DNA of 64,000 bases from an uncultured Oscillospiraceae bacterium (GCA_958366985.1 CATXDC010000013.1:1-64000), one strand, 5' to 3'; positions 24,137 to 33,498 are shown, counted from the stretch's first letter. A program made the numbers and translations. Notes: generated by a model not told the origin, from the sequence alone.

Positions 24137-25915
24137 TTATGACCAAAGAGTGAGATGCTCTGCAATTGGACCAAGTGCAAGCACAGGGAAAAATGTAAGT
24201 GCTGCAAAGATGTAAACAATAAATACAAGGATTACGGCAAAACTCATTGTATCTGTGTGAAGAGTTCCAACTGATTCATTTACAAAACGCTTCTTCATAA
24301 GAGAACCTGCGATTGCAAGCTGAATTACAATTGAGAGATAACGTCCAAAGAACATTGCCAAACCCGTTGTTATGTTCCAAAACATTGTATTATCGGCAAG
24401 GCCTTCAAAACCTGAACCATTGTTTGCCGCTGAAGAAGCATATTCATAAAGAACCTGTGAAAGTCCGTGGAATCCCGGGTTTGTAATACCCTCAAGACCT
24501 GCCTGTGTACCAACCGCCAAAGCAGTAAAAGCAAGGATAAGAAGTGGATGAATAATGATGCAAAGCGCTGTAAGTTTCATCTCACGTCCTTCAATCTTCT
24601 TGCCGAGGTATTCAGGTGTACGTCCGATCATAAGTCCGCAGATGAACACTGTAAGAATTGCATACATAATCATGTTCATGAGCCCTACGCCCTTACCACC
24701 GAACACAACGTTAAGCATCATGTGAAGCAACGGAATCATACCACCGAGAGGTGTGAGGGTATCATGCATATTGTTAACAGTACCTGTTGTGAAAGAAGTT
24801 GTAGTCGTTGTAAACAGTGCCGACTGTGCAACACCAAAGCGTACTTCCTTACCTTCCATACTTCCCATGGACTGACTGAGGCCAACATCTGCAAGGGCTG
24901 GGTTACCCTGACTTTCAGCCCAGAAGCATACGCTGAGACCTATAACAAAGAGGATTCCCATAGCTGCAAAGATGCTGCGTCCTTCACGGCCATACATCCA
25001 AACTGTTGCACTTTTATGAGTATTTCCTCTTAAGTCACGTGCTTCAGCAGCTGCTGCGTTGTCCTTTGAGGTCACTATATCACGCTTTCTGTCACGAACC
25101 ATTTTACCGAATGTAATTACGCAGGCTCCCGGCAGAAGCATCATAGAATAAAGCTCTATAAGGTTAGTTAAAATTGTGGGGTTTTCAAACGGAGTAGATG
25201 AGTTAGCTCCTCCAAAACCACCGCCGTTTGTACCTAAGTGCTTAATTATTTCAAGTGCAGCAATCGGTCCCATAGTAATAACCTGTTTCGCACCTTCAAT
25301 AGTATCAACTACAACATTTCCCGAGAAGTTCTGGGGAACGCCCTGCCAAACCAGCAGCAATCCGCCAACAATAGAAAACGGGAGCAGAACTCTTGTGATA
25401 ATACGAACAAGGTCCGAGAAGAAGTTTCCGACATTATCCTTGGTTTTTCCGGCAAGGCCTCTGATAAAAGCAATACAAGCAGCATAACCGCTGGCCGCTG
25501 AGACAAACATCATAAATATAATTACAAGCATCTGTGAGAGATATGAAAGACCTGATTCACCGGAATAATGCTGAAGGTTTGTATTTGTCATAAAGCTGAT
25601 AATTGTATTAAACGAAAGTGACGGTTCCATACCTTCAATTGAGTTGGGATTGAATAACGGGATACTCTGAATTCGGAGAATTATGTATCCAATCAGAATC
25701 ATCACGCCGTTTGTACCTATTAAAGCCAAGGCGTACTGTTTCCAGTTCATTCCTTTTTGCGAATTAACTCCACCGATTTTATATATGGCACCATCTATTC
25801 TATTAAATACGGGATCTCCAAGTGTACGTTTTCCGGCTGCTATATGATAAACATAAATGCCCACCGGAATCACCATTATCAAATAAATGATAATGGTACA
25901 TATAATCTGTAACAT
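24137..25915 (-). CDS. kdpA: K+-transporting ATPase subunit KdpA
   Basis: 592-aa K+-binding and translocating subunit of the superfamily of K+ transporters, with about ten membrane helices. Selectivity-filter regions are visible (for example GTNGGGFGGANSSTPFENP and NNGSGFEGL). AGGAGG lies before the ATG. Imports K+ at high affinity when external K+ is scarce. Confidence 0.98.
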   Translation of the reverse strand: MLQIICTIIIYLIMVIPVGIYVYHIAAGKRTLGDPVFNRIDGAIYKIGGVNSQKGMNWKQYALALIGTNGVMILIGYIILRIQSIPLFNPNSIEGMEPSLSFNTIISFMTNTNLQHYSGESGLSYLSQMLVIIFMMFVSAASGYAACIAFIRGLAGKTKDNVGNFFSDLVRIITRVLLPFSIVGGLLLVWQGVPQNFSGNVVVDTIEGAKQVITMGPIAALEIIKHLGTNGGGFGGANSSTPFENPTILTNLIELYSMMLLPGACVITFGKMVRDRKRDIVTSKDNAAAAEARDLRGNTHKSATVWMYGREGRSIFAAMGILFVIGLSVCFWAESQGNPALADVGLSQSMGSMEGKEVRFGVAQSALFTTTTTSFTTGTVNNMHDTLTPLGGMIPLLHMMLNVVFGGKGVGLMNMIMYAILTVFICGLMIGRTPEYLGKKIEGREMKLTALCIIIHPLLILAFTALAVGTQAGLEGITNPGFHGLSQVLYEYASSAANNGSGFEGLADNTMFWNITTGLAMFFGRYLSIVIQLAIAGSLMKKRFVNESVGTLHTDTMSFAVILVFIVYIFAALTFFPVLALGPIAEHLTLWS

Positions 25916-25935
25916 TATAATTCCTCCTGGCGGTT

Positions 25936-26013
25936 TTAAAATTTTTCAGGGTGTACCAAAGCATAAACTAAATAACCACCCATTAACGCAACAATCACTC
26001 CAAGAACAACCAT
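25936..26013 (-). CDS. kdpF: K+-transporting ATPase small subunit KdpF
   Basis: 25-residue single-helix protein (MVVLGVIVALMGGYLVYALV, then HPEKF), the typical KdpF size and sequence. KdpF stabilises the KdpABC complex in the membrane. AAGGAGGAG precedes the ATG. Located 20 bases upstream of kdpA. Confidence 0.9.
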   Translation of the reverse strand: MVVLGVIVALMGGYLVYALVHPEKF

Positions 26014-26025
26014 GTGCTCTCCTCC

Positions 26026-26124
26026 TTACTCATGCTTATCCACCTGCTTATGACACCAATCAATCAGCAGGAATATAAGACCTAGACAACCTGCCAAAAT
26101 TGCTATCATTAGAAAATCCATCAT
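26026..26124 (-). CDS. Tiny membrane protein leading the kdp operon
   Basis: 32 residues: a hydrophobic helix (FLMIAILAGCLGLIFLLID) and a charged C-terminus ending DKHE. GGAGGA is well placed before tandem ATG codons (26122-26124). It is 12 bases upstream of kdpF and in the same direction. Its conserved-looking layout suggests an additional small Kdp subunit or regulator; I know no name for it. Confidence 0.65.
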   Translation of the reverse strand: MMDFLMIAILAGCLGLIFLLIDWCHKQVDKHE

Positions 26125-26203
26125 AACAATATCCTCCTCTTCGGTTTTACACATGACATTGTAACAGCTTTGCTGTGAAATTTGCGTTAGCGTTTTTTTA
26201 TGG

Positions 26204-26225
26204 ATATAAAGATTGCGTTAAGATT
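26204..26225. promoter_or_regulatory. Putative KdpE box upstream of kdpFABC
   Basis: Two 11-base direct repeats, ATATAAAGATT and GCGTTAAGATT. OmpR-family regulators bind such tandem repeats; the same motif lies upstream of kdpD. Confidence 0.55.
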
Positions 26226-26239
26226 ATTTTTACACACAA

Positions 26240-26285
26240 AAAAATAACGCCGTCTGTTACTAATAAACAAACAGCGTTATTTTTG
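26240..26285 (-). terminator. Terminator after kdpDE
   Basis: AATAACGC...CTGT arms pair across a 15-base AT-rich loop, and the leftward strand ends in a T run. It separates kdpDE from the kdp structural operon. Confidence 0.75.
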
Positions 26286-26288
26286 TCG

Positions 26289-26987
26289 TTATTGCCTTAT
26301 CATACGGTATCCTACGCCGATATGAGTTTGAATATATTTAGGGTCCGATGGATTTTCTTCAATCTTTTTACGTAAAGTAGCCATAAATACCCTCAGCGAC
26401 GGAGTATCAGAGGCCAAGGCACTGCCCCAAACTTCTTTCAATATATAGTTATGAGTAAGAACCTTTCCTGTATTTTTTGCAAGCACACACAAAAGCTTAT
26501 ACTCTATTGGAGTCAGATGCACTTCTTCGTCTTTCATATATGCACAGCCGGCGGCGTAGTCGATTGTAAGGTCGCCGTTTTTATAAACGCTCGACTGGGT
26601 TTGAGCCAGATTCTCTTCCGCATGACTGCGGCGCAGTGCAACACGCAAACGAGCCAGCAGCTCATCAATACTGAACGGTTTTGTAAGATAATCATCCGCT
26701 CCGGCATCTAAGGCTTCTACCTTATCCTGATCCTCACTTCTTGCGCTTACTACAATAATAGGCACATTACTCCATCCACGGATTTTTCGGATAATGTCAA
26801 CTCCGTCCATATCAGGAAGACCTAAATCAAGAATGATTACATCGGCGTTATAGGAAACTGCGTCCAGCAGGGCACCGGCTCCATTTTTCGCTGTATGATA
26901 CTGATAGTTCTGAGTGTCGAGAGTAGTCCTTATTAAGTTTGTGATAGCAACGTCGTCTTCTACCACAAGAATTTTAGGTTTATACAT
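26289..26987 (-). CDS. kdpE: Response regulator KdpE
   Basis: 232 aa: receiver domain with acidic pocket and phospho-Asp (VIILDLGLPDMDG), conserved Lys (DYLTKPF), then an OmpR/PhoB winged helix (VHLTPIEYKLLCVLAKN, DTPSLRVFMATLRKKIE). Activates the kdp operon with its kinase KdpD. The ATG overlaps the kdpD stop by 8 bases. Confidence 0.96.
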   Translation of the reverse strand: MYKPKILVVEDDVAITNLIRTTLDTQNYQYHTAKNGAGALLDAVSYNADVIILDLGLPDMDGVDIIRKIRGWSNVPIIVVSARSEDQDKVEALDAGADDYLTKPFSIDELLARLRVALRRSHAEENLAQTQSSVYKNGDLTIDYAAGCAYMKDEEVHLTPIEYKLLCVLAKNTGKVLTHNYILKEVWGSALASDTPSLRVFMATLRKKIEENPSDPKYIQTHIGVGYRMIRQ

Positions 26988-29673
26988 TGTTTAAATTCAC
27001 TTCCTCTAAAGGTAATGTAAAGGAAAATACTGAACCGTGGGGAACATTGTCACTGACGGATATTGTTCCGCCGTGAGCCTCTACAATAGATTTGCACAAG
27101 CTAAGACCAAGACCAAGTCCCCTTCTGCTGTCCGCCTTTCCGATACCTGCTGTATAGAACATATCAAACAGATGCTTTTTAGATTCATCAGAAATACCGG
27201 GGCCGTCATCGACTATCTGAATACATACCATATTATTATCCTGTTTTTTGGCTGAAAGCAAAATGTGGGAACCTTCCGGAGTATACTTTATGGCATTATT
27301 CAAAATATTTATTATTACCTGAACAATCAGTCGTACATCCATTTTCGCCATTAAAAGATCATCGTCAAGTTCTACTGATATCTCATGTTCTGATACTTTT
27401 CGATCCACATGGGAAATTGCCTCTCTGAAAACATCATCAATTAGTTCTGCATTCATTTGAAGATGCATAGTTCCGTTTTCAATTCTTGTAATGGATAAAA
27501 GATTCTCTGTAAGGTTTACAAGCCACATGGAATCGTCATAAATCGAACTATATATCTCCTGCTTTTTGCCTTCATCTAACGAAATACTTTTTTCCATCAA
27601 AACTCCGGCATTTCCGCTGATACTGGTAAGCGGTGTTCGAAGATCATGCGAAATTGCACGCAGCAAATTGGAACGAAGACGCTCTCTCTGAGTTTCCATT
27701 TCAATTGCTTGCTTTTCGGCTCGCAGTCTGCGGCGTTCCAAAATCAATCCACATTCATTTAGAAGAGAAATCAGCAAATTTTTTTCAAAAACATCAAGCG
27801 GCGGATAATATTTTGACGGGATACCAATCACACCCATAACTTCCTGATTTCCTCTGACGGATAAATATAAATTATGAGCATGAGACAACGTGTTAGTGGT
27901 TGCGCCTGCATGTTTATTATTTTTTACAACCCAGTCAGCAACACCTATTTCTTCCGGGGACATTGCTCCGATTAATTTATTTGTTTCTGACTGTGGGCAG
28001 ACCTGAAATGAAAGATCTTCTCCTTTTATCGCCAGTGAATACAAAATAGGACGATCTAAAAGTGCTCTTATCTGTTCCGCTGCAAACGCAATAATTTCAT
28101 GTTCATCACGTCCCTGTTGCATTTTTTGGCTGCTATTCATCAAAAGTTCCATATAATAGGCTTTTTGAGCAGACTGCCGTGCCTGTTTTTTTACTCGTGT
28201 AGCTAAAGTACTTGAAATAATACTTGCCACCATCATAATCAGGAAAGTAACCGGATAATCCGGATCATTAGCCTCCAAAGTAAATCTGGGAACTGTGAAA
28301 AAGAAATTAAATGAGATAACACTGAGAAGTGATGCAAGAGCTCCATACAAATGTCCATATGTCCAAATTGCAGTAAGCAATACACCTAAAATATATACGG
28401 TAATAATATTTGCCTCTCGAAGTCCGGCAGTATAAAACAAGAAACTTATTGCCGTTGCAGAAATCGTAATCAGCACTGCCTTCAATAAATCAGTCCATCT
28501 GAATTTTTGCTCCTCTTTTCGAAGTAAGCTATATTTTTTCTTGTACAGTGGCTGAGTATCCGGAATAATATAAATATCAATATCCCCGGCTAATTTCGTC
28601 AGTTTATCAGCTAATGTCTTACTTCGCAAAAATAATGTAGATTTGTGATTTGTTCTTCCTAAAACAATTTTAGTAATACCACTAACCTTGGCATATTCGG
28701 CAATTTGTACAGCTGGGTCATCTCCATAAACTGTTGCAATTTGAGCACCTAACTGTTCTGCCAGGCGAAGATTATCCCTTAACCGCTTTAACCCTTCTCC
28801 CTTAAGTTCTCTTGTTTCAGGGGTTTCAACAAATAAAGCCGTAAATCCACTGTGAAAAGCCTCCGCCATACGGGCAGCAGTTCGAATAACCTTAGCATTA
28901 GAAGGAGAACTTGAAAGACAAATCATAATATGTTCTCCTGCTTTGGCTACTGTTTCATTTCCGCTTTTTTGAGCATTTCGGCTTAACCTATCCGCAGTAC
29001 GACGTAAGGCAATTTCACGAAGTGCTGCCAAGTTATCTTTTGTGAAAAAATGATTAAGCGCACGAGAAGCTTGATTTTTGCGATATACTTTTCCCGATTG
29101 CAACCGTGCAATTAAATCGTCTGGTTCAATGTCAACCAGTTCAACTTGATCTGCAGAATCAAATACATAATCAGGAATGCGTTCGCTGACAGCAACCTGC
29201 GTAATAGATGCTACCAAATCATTAAGTGATTCCAGATGCTGAACATTAACAGTTGTGTAAACATCAATACCCGCCCGCAGGAGCTCTTCCACATCCTGAT
29301 AACGTTTGGCATGACGACATCCTGCCACATTGCTGTGTGCCAATTCGTCCACAAGTACTATTTGCGGCTGACGCTTGAGGGCAGCATCTAAATCAAATTC
29401 TTTGAGTAAAATTCCTTTATAATCAACTTCTTTATTGGGAAGCTGCTCTAATCCTTCAAGCAGTGCAAGAGTATCAGGTCTGGTATGCCGTTCAATATAT
29501 CCAACTACAATATCGATTCCCTGTTTTTTAGCTTGATGTGCAGCTTCAAGCATAGCGTAAGTTTTACCGACACCTGCTGCATAGCCAAAGAAAATTTTCA
29601 GGCTTCCCTGTTTTTGATTGCTTGGCTGTACTTTATAAACAGCTTCCATATTCTCCAATGTCGCATCACCCAA
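26980..29673 (-). CDS. kdpD: K+-sensing histidine kinase KdpD
   Basis: 897 aa. N-terminal KdpD sensor domain with a Walker A motif (GYAAGVGKTYAMLEAA), a USP-like domain (about 250-370), four membrane helices (DUF4118, about 395-490), a GAF-like region, HisKA with phospho-His (LRAISHDLRTPLTSISG) and HATPase_c (DDGPGISDESKKHLF, RGLGLGLSLCKSIVEAHGG). Complete. The annotated frame starts at a TTG at 29673; ATG at 29649 is possible, and neither has an ideal ribosome binding site. Confidence 0.95.
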   Translation of the reverse strand: MGDATLENMEAVYKVQPSNQKQGSLKIFFGYAAGVGKTYAMLEAAHQAKKQGIDIVVGYIERHTRPDTLALLEGLEQLPNKEVDYKGILLKEFDLDAALKRQPQIVLVDELAHSNVAGCRHAKRYQDVEELLRAGIDVYTTVNVQHLESLNDLVASITQVAVSERIPDYVFDSADQVELVDIEPDDLIARLQSGKVYRKNQASRALNHFFTKDNLAALREIALRRTADRLSRNAQKSGNETVAKAGEHIMICLSSSPSNAKVIRTAARMAEAFHSGFTALFVETPETRELKGEGLKRLRDNLRLAEQLGAQIATVYGDDPAVQIAEYAKVSGITKIVLGRTNHKSTLFLRSKTLADKLTKLAGDIDIYIIPDTQPLYKKKYSLLRKEEQKFRWTDLLKAVLITISATAISFLFYTAGLREANIITVYILGVLLTAIWTYGHLYGALASLLSVISFNFFFTVPRFTLEANDPDYPVTFLIMMVASIISSTLATRVKKQARQSAQKAYYMELLMNSSQKMQQGRDEHEIIAFAAEQIRALLDRPILYSLAIKGEDLSFQVCPQSETNKLIGAMSPEEIGVADWVVKNNKHAGATTNTLSHAHNLYLSVRGNQEVMGVIGIPSKYYPPLDVFEKNLLISLLNECGLILERRRLRAEKQAIEMETQRERLRSNLLRAISHDLRTPLTSISGNAGVLMEKSISLDEGKKQEIYSSIYDDSMWLVNLTENLLSITRIENGTMHLQMNAELIDDVFREAISHVDRKVSEHEISVELDDDLLMAKMDVRLIVQVIINILNNAIKYTPEGSHILLSAKKQDNNMVCIQIVDDGPGISDESKKHLFDMFYTAGIGKADSRRGLGLGLSLCKSIVEAHGGTISVSDNVPHGSVFSFTLPLEEVNLNNV

Positions 29674-29690
29674 TCTTTCTATTCTTTTTC

Positions 29691-29696
29691 ATTATA
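29691..29696 (-). promoter_or_regulatory. -10 element of the kdpDE promoter
   Basis: TATAAT on the minus strand without a good -35, as expected of an activator-dependent promoter. Putative KdpE boxes lie about 41 bases upstream. Confidence 0.5.
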
Positions 29697-29736
29697 CCAT
29701 ATCAAATCTTTTTATGATGTAAAGACGGCGTTTATA

Positions 29737-29758
29737 GCATTAAGATTGTATTAAGAAA
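29737..29758. promoter_or_regulatory. Putative KdpE box upstream of kdpDE
   Basis: Tandem 11-base repeats GCATTAAGATT and GTATTAAGAAA, matching the pair at 26204-26225. Suggests autoregulation of kdpDE. Confidence 0.55.
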
Positions 29759-29868
29759 GTAAATCTTAATTCCTTATTAACGGTTATTTGTATCCTCTAA
29801 CACTATCTTTTCACAATTTATGATATGCTCTGAAACATAAAAGAATTGATGAAGAGGTGTTTGGAATA

Positions 29869-30114
29869 ATGACCAGACAGTTATACGGCATAAATCACTA
29901 TACTAAAAACAATTTTGTTGACAGCTATACTTTCTTCCCTTTAAAAAACAAACGAATAGAATTTAAGGATAAAATGGGAACTTATTTCAGTTACCATCCC
30001 ATTGTGTTTTGGGTGGTTACTTTTCTTGGTATTCCCATAGGAATTTTATTAGCCGTTGGACTCGCAACTACAATATTTGGACTGATGCTTTTAGGGATTA
30101 CATCATTAATATAA
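29869..30114 (+). CDS. Small membrane protein next to the prophage insertion site
   Basis: 81 aa. A polar N-terminal half (YGINHYTKNNFVDSYTFFPL) is followed by one or two hydrophobic segments (about 45-78). ATG 29869 has GAGGTG upstream; GTG 29857 is less likely. No family recognised. Before phage insertion it stood convergent to rplM-rpsI. Confidence 0.65.
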   Translation: MTRQLYGINHYTKNNFVDSYTFFPLKNKRIEFKDKMGTYFSYHPIVFWVVTFLGIPIGILLAVGLATTIFGLMLLGITSLI

Positions 30115-30157
30115 GCTTATAATCATTTTATCATAAAATTAATATAATTCTATCACT

Positions 30158-30190
30158 AAGCGCATTCGATTATAATCGAATGCGCTTTTC
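30158..30190 (+). terminator. Terminator of the small membrane protein gene
   Basis: 30-base perfect palindrome (30158-30187; arms AAGCGCATTCGATTA) ending in TTTT. Confidence 0.85.
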
Positions 30191-30201
30191 GTTATACAAA
30201 T

Positions 30202-30229
30202 AAAAAAGCAGCACCCTTTCGGATGCTGC
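30202..30229 (-). terminator. Original rpsI terminator, now stranded beyond attL
   Basis: On the minus strand GCAGCATCC, GAAA loop, GGGTGCTGC, then TTTTTT. It lies 17 bases beyond the att core, exactly where the rpsI transcript would end without the prophage. Confidence 0.8.
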
Positions 30230-30245
30230 ATAAATAACAAGTATT

Positions 30246-30263
30246 CTGTTATCTCTTGGAGAA
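30246..30263. repeat. attL core
   Basis: CTGTTATCTCTTGGAGAA, identical to 62033-62050 in the same orientation. The bases on either side differ between the two copies. Confidence 0.9.
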
Positions 30264-30356
30264 TTTATTTTCTTTGTGTAAAGGCTTTTTTATCGGTTTT
30301 GTGTATTACCTGAGTATTATTATGTGGTTCTCTGTAGGGCTACACTAAAAACTAAA

Positions 30357-30375
30357 GGAGCGTCAGTGACGCTCC
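30357..30375 (-). terminator. Terminator of the prophage late operon
   Basis: GGAGCGTCA/TGACGCTCC hairpin; leftward it is followed by TTTAGTTTTTAG. Lies between the lysis genes and attL. Confidence 0.75.
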
Positions 30376-30455
30376 CCACACAAAACCTATGGTTTTTGAT
30401 TACATTTAGATTATATCATAAAACAGATAAGATTACAATATCAGCTTAATGACAT

Positions 30456-30866
30456 TTAATCGTTCTTGTTTTTGAGCATTTCGATCCCCTCAATGAGCTT
30501 TTTGGGGATTGGTATTCCCATAAGTCCGGCATTCTCAATAATTGATATGCTCTCATTGGCAATGAACCCAATTATTACTGCATCCCTCACAAAGGTTGAC
30601 GGTGTAAGTGCCGAGAGCCGGCACGCTACAAGCACTACAAGAAGAGTTACGCCTTTACGGCAAAGCCCTTTAAATCCTGCTCTGCTTTCAAGAGCACCGC
30701 CCTCGGTTTTCGGGCTTTTGTGAAATACGCCTGCCACAATCAGGCCTGTAATATAGTCAATGGACATGAATATTACAAGAGTCGTAAGGGATGCGTCCCA
30801 GCCGCCGAAAAGCCAGGCGATACCGCTTCCTAAAACTCCCACAGCAGCACAGAGTAAATCCTTCAT
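30456..30866 (-). CDS. Phage holin (Holin_4-like)
   Basis: 136 aa with three or four hydrophobic segments (about 5-22, 28-48, 72-88, 95-112), matching the toxin-secretion/phage-lysis holin type (TTLVIFMSIDYITGLIVAGVFHKS, GLCRKGVTLLVVLVACRL). Holins permeabilise the membrane at the end of the lytic cycle so that the amidase reaches the wall. It lies 4 bases downstream of the amidase gene, as is usual for a lysis cassette. Confidence 0.88.
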   Translation of the reverse strand: MKDLLCAAVGVLGSGIAWLFGGWDASLTTLVIFMSIDYITGLIVAGVFHKSPKTEGGALESRAGFKGLCRKGVTLLVVLVACRLSALTPSTFVRDAVIIGFIANESISIIENAGLMGIPIPKKLIEGIEMLKNKND

Positions 30867-30870
30867 AGTG

Positions 30871-32109
30871 TCACCTCACGTCAGCTGCATTCACAAATCC
30901 TGTTACATTTTCACCTATGGGTGTTTTGCCGCATCTGTCCTTTGAGGTTGTGATACGGTATCTTCCATCGATGTTTTCACCGTCATAAAGGTAATAAGTG
31001 CCTGTAATGGTATTGGCAGGTGTGGCAGCTGACGCTGAACCGTAAAGCTTTGCACTGATGAGCTTCACCGCCATGCCTTTATAGGGTTTTGAGGGTTCAG
31101 GTGCTGTACCGGATGAACCGCTGTCCCCCTCACCGACTAAGGAAGCATCAATGTATCCTGTGACGTTTTCTCCTGTGGGAGTTTTGCCGCATCTGTCTTT
31201 TGAGGTGGTAATACGATATCTTCCGCCGATATTCATTCCGTCATACAGATAATATGTACCCGTTACGGTGTTTGCCGGATTTTTTGCTGAAGCCGATCCA
31301 TAAAGCTTTGCACCTGTAAGCTTTACAGCCATTCCTGCAAAGGGTTTTGTGGGTTCGGGTGTTGGTTCCTGCTCAGAGGGATAAACCTCTTTTCCGTTCC
31401 AGTCAAAGACCTTGTAGCTGCCTCCCAGCTGCTTGCAATGGGTTATTGCTCCCTGTAAAATCTCGTAGGCACCTTTCTGATCCATGCATTTTCCATTATT
31501 CCAGCCTGTCCCGACACGGTAAAGATTTTTACTTTCGGGTTCAGGATCAGAAGATTCCTTTTTCTTTAATCTGAAATATTCAACAACCGCCTTTGCGATT
31601 GCTTCGCCCTCTTTTTTGAGCTCTGCTTCACTGTCAACAATGAGACGATCCGACGCATTATCAAGGAAGGCAAATTCGGAAAGTACAGCAACAACGCCAA
31701 GACCTGAAGGTTCACGGAGCATTCCAAAATTATGAGATGATAAGCTGTCAGCTTTTATTCCCCTGCTGTTCTGACCGATTGCTTTATAATACTTTTCGAG
31801 AACAGCGGCAAAAGTCTTTGATTTCACATCGCCTTGCCAATAGAAAATCTCGCATCCGTCGCCGCCACCTGCATTGTGTGCAACGGTCACAACTGCATTT
31901 GCTCCATTCTTTTTAAGGAGATTAATTCGGTCGGCAATGAGCAGATATTTATCATCTTCTCTCGAAAGGAAAGGTTCACATTCATAGTCTTTAAGATAAT
32001 CACGGCAATACTTTGACACTTTGAGATTAAGATTTTTCTCAATAAGTCCGCCGTAAGAAGCGCCGCCGTCACTGCCGCCGTGCTCCGGATTTATCATGAT
32101 TTTAAACAT
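30871..32109 (-). CDS. N-acetylmuramoyl-L-alanine amidase (endolysin)
   Basis: 412 aa. Residues 1-175 are an Amidase_3 zinc hydrolase (INPEHGGSDGG, EKNLNLKVSKYC, VTVAHNAGGGDG, VLSEFAFLDN). A wall-binding motif (YRVGTGWNNGKCMDQKGAYE, about 200-245) follows, then two near-identical SH3-like repeats of about 68 residues (each with AKLYGSASA, GTYYLYDG, RYRITTSKDRCGKTP). The frame is open to 32304, but ATG 32109 has GGAGGA upstream and begins at the catalytic domain. Cleaves the amide bond between muramic acid and the stem peptide. Confidence 0.94.
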   Translation of the reverse strand: MFKIMINPEHGGSDGGASYGGLIEKNLNLKVSKYCRDYLKDYECEPFLSREDDKYLLIADRINLLKKNGANAVVTVAHNAGGGDGCEIFYWQGDVKSKTFAAVLEKYYKAIGQNSRGIKADSLSSHNFGMLREPSGLGVVAVLSEFAFLDNASDRLIVDSEAELKKEGEAIAKAVVEYFRLKKKESSDPEPESKNLYRVGTGWNNGKCMDQKGAYEILQGAITHCKQLGGSYKVFDWNGKEVYPSEQEPTPEPTKPFAGMAVKLTGAKLYGSASAKNPANTVTGTYYLYDGMNIGGRYRITTSKDRCGKTPTGENVTGYIDASLVGEGDSGSSGTAPEPSKPYKGMAVKLISAKLYGSASAATPANTITGTYYLYDGENIDGRYRITTSKDRCGKTPIGENVTGFVNAADVR

Positions 32110-32458
32110 TCGCTTTTTCCTCCTCTTTGTTTTCGGAAAGCGCTGCTTTAGCTTCATTTGCTTTGCGTTTCTGAATAATGAGCTGACTAATAAGAACTGC
32201 AAAACCGGTAACGAGAATGCCCTGAAGAATTCCTTTGGTGATCTCTCCAACAGCAAGCTGCCAGTTTGAAAAATTCGCCGTTGCAATGGTGATGAGCAAG
32301 GCAAAAAATATACCGATAAGGCAAAGCATCCAAGGTATGCTTGTATCCTTGACTTTTGCGGACTTCTTCATAATTAATCCAATGATAAGAAGCGCAGGAA
32401 CGAGAATTAAATAATTCTCAAGAATGAATTTAACTAAGTACTGAATTAAAGTTTCCAT
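32102..32458 (-). CDS. Second holin-like membrane protein (Hol44/holin_5 type)
   Basis: 118 aa with three hydrophobic segments (about 12-29, 40-62, 78-95) and a charged Lys/Glu tail. The YLILVPALLIIGLIMKKS start and IPWMLCLIGIFFALL resemble Firmicutes holins of the holin_5_2/Hol44 type. Overlaps the amidase start by 8 bases. With the Holin_4-like gene this gives two holin candidates; one may be an antiholin. Confidence 0.75.
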   Translation of the reverse strand: METLIQYLVKFILENYLILVPALLIIGLIMKKSAKVKDTSIPWMLCLIGIFFALLITIATANFSNWQLAVGEITKGILQGILVTGFAVLISQLIIQKRKANEAKAALSENKEEEKANV

Positions 32459-32484
32459 TTGCTTTTTTCCTCCTAAAAATTAAA

Positions 32485-33498
32485 TTAAGCAGTTCTCTTC
32501 CAAATGTAGCAAGTTATATACGGCGGCATATTGTTATGCGGCTCATCTCCTCCCGTTTTGTTCGAGTAAGCTGTAACTGTATACTGCTTTTTATATACAA
32601 ACGGCGGGTTGTATGTTTCTGAAGAGCCATCAAGACCGCTGTTTCGCACACTCAAATCATGGTTATGTGATGGCATTTCGTCGATTGTAAGTTTGTGTGT
32701 TTTTTCTCCTCCTGTTTTTTCCGCTGCGGAAAAGTCGGCATCAAACGAATCAACACCTACAATTGTGCGCCCCTTACCCCACAACTGCCAACTACCGCCG
32801 AATAATCCCCCGGGCGGCGCTGTTGATGTGGTGAGGTATAAAGATCCAACCGGATATATCATATCGAGAAGCTGCTCTTTTGTTATAGCGCTCTTCCAGT
32901 TGGCTGGCTGCCCTTCTTGTGAAGAATTGTATTCAAACTTTCCTCCACTAAACCTTAAACCGTGCACGCCGACACTTGTATTAACCTGGCTGCCGGTGTG
33001 GCCATCGAGCTCCAAGGTGAGAGAGCCTACATCAGTTCCGTCTACTCTATCAGCTGCGGCATTAGCTCTGTCGGCGGCGGCTTCGGCGGCTTCTGTTGCT
33101 TGTCCTCCTCTTTCAAGAAGGTCATCTATCAAGTCGCTGTTGTTACCACTCTGAGGAACGTTACCTGCAACTCTGTTCTTGCTTACCTTGACAGGATAAT
33201 CGAACGTGATAAGGGTTTTGTCATCCTTAGTGAGCTTGATTTGAATGTTTGATGTGCCGACCTCATCGAACATAGTGTCTTTAACATCAATTAATACAGC
33301 GTTGTCTGCCGCTGCGGCAATATCGTATTGACAATATCCGGAAGGCTTTTCGACATATACTTTTGCCTCACTACCTTCAGGTATAGTGTAATCAGCGAAT
33401 ATTAATACAATAGGAAGAGCGTTGGTTCCTTGTACATATTCAATGGGATTGGGCAGTACCTGACGGGTTATATAGATATCTCTTGTGATTGCGTTCAT
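32485..33498 (-). CDS. Tail fibre/baseplate protein with collar-like C-terminus
   Basis: 337 aa. Residues 1-110 are a BppU-like baseplate domain, followed by an Ala-rich coiled coil (TEAAEAAADRANAAADR) and a C-terminal receptor-binding module of the tail-collar/gp10-like type (MIYPVGSLYLTTS, GGLFGGSWQLWGKGRTIVG, LTIDEMPSHNHD, HNNMPPYITCYIWKRTA). The terminal motif is typical of phage tips that attach to the host surface. GGAGG precedes the ATG. Confidence 0.88.
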   Translation of the reverse strand: MNAITRDIYITRQVLPNPIEYVQGTNALPIVLIFADYTIPEGSEAKVYVEKPSGYCQYDIAAAADNAVLIDVKDTMFDEVGTSNIQIKLTKDDKTLITFDYPVKVSKNRVAGNVPQSGNNSDLIDDLLERGGQATEAAEAAADRANAAADRVDGTDVGSLTLELDGHTGSQVNTSVGVHGLRFSGGKFEYNSSQEGQPANWKSAITKEQLLDMIYPVGSLYLTTSTAPPGGLFGGSWQLWGKGRTIVGVDSFDADFSAAEKTGGEKTHKLTIDEMPSHNHDLSVRNSGLDGSSETYNPPFVYKKQYTVTAYSNKTGGDEPHNNMPPYITCYIWKRTA

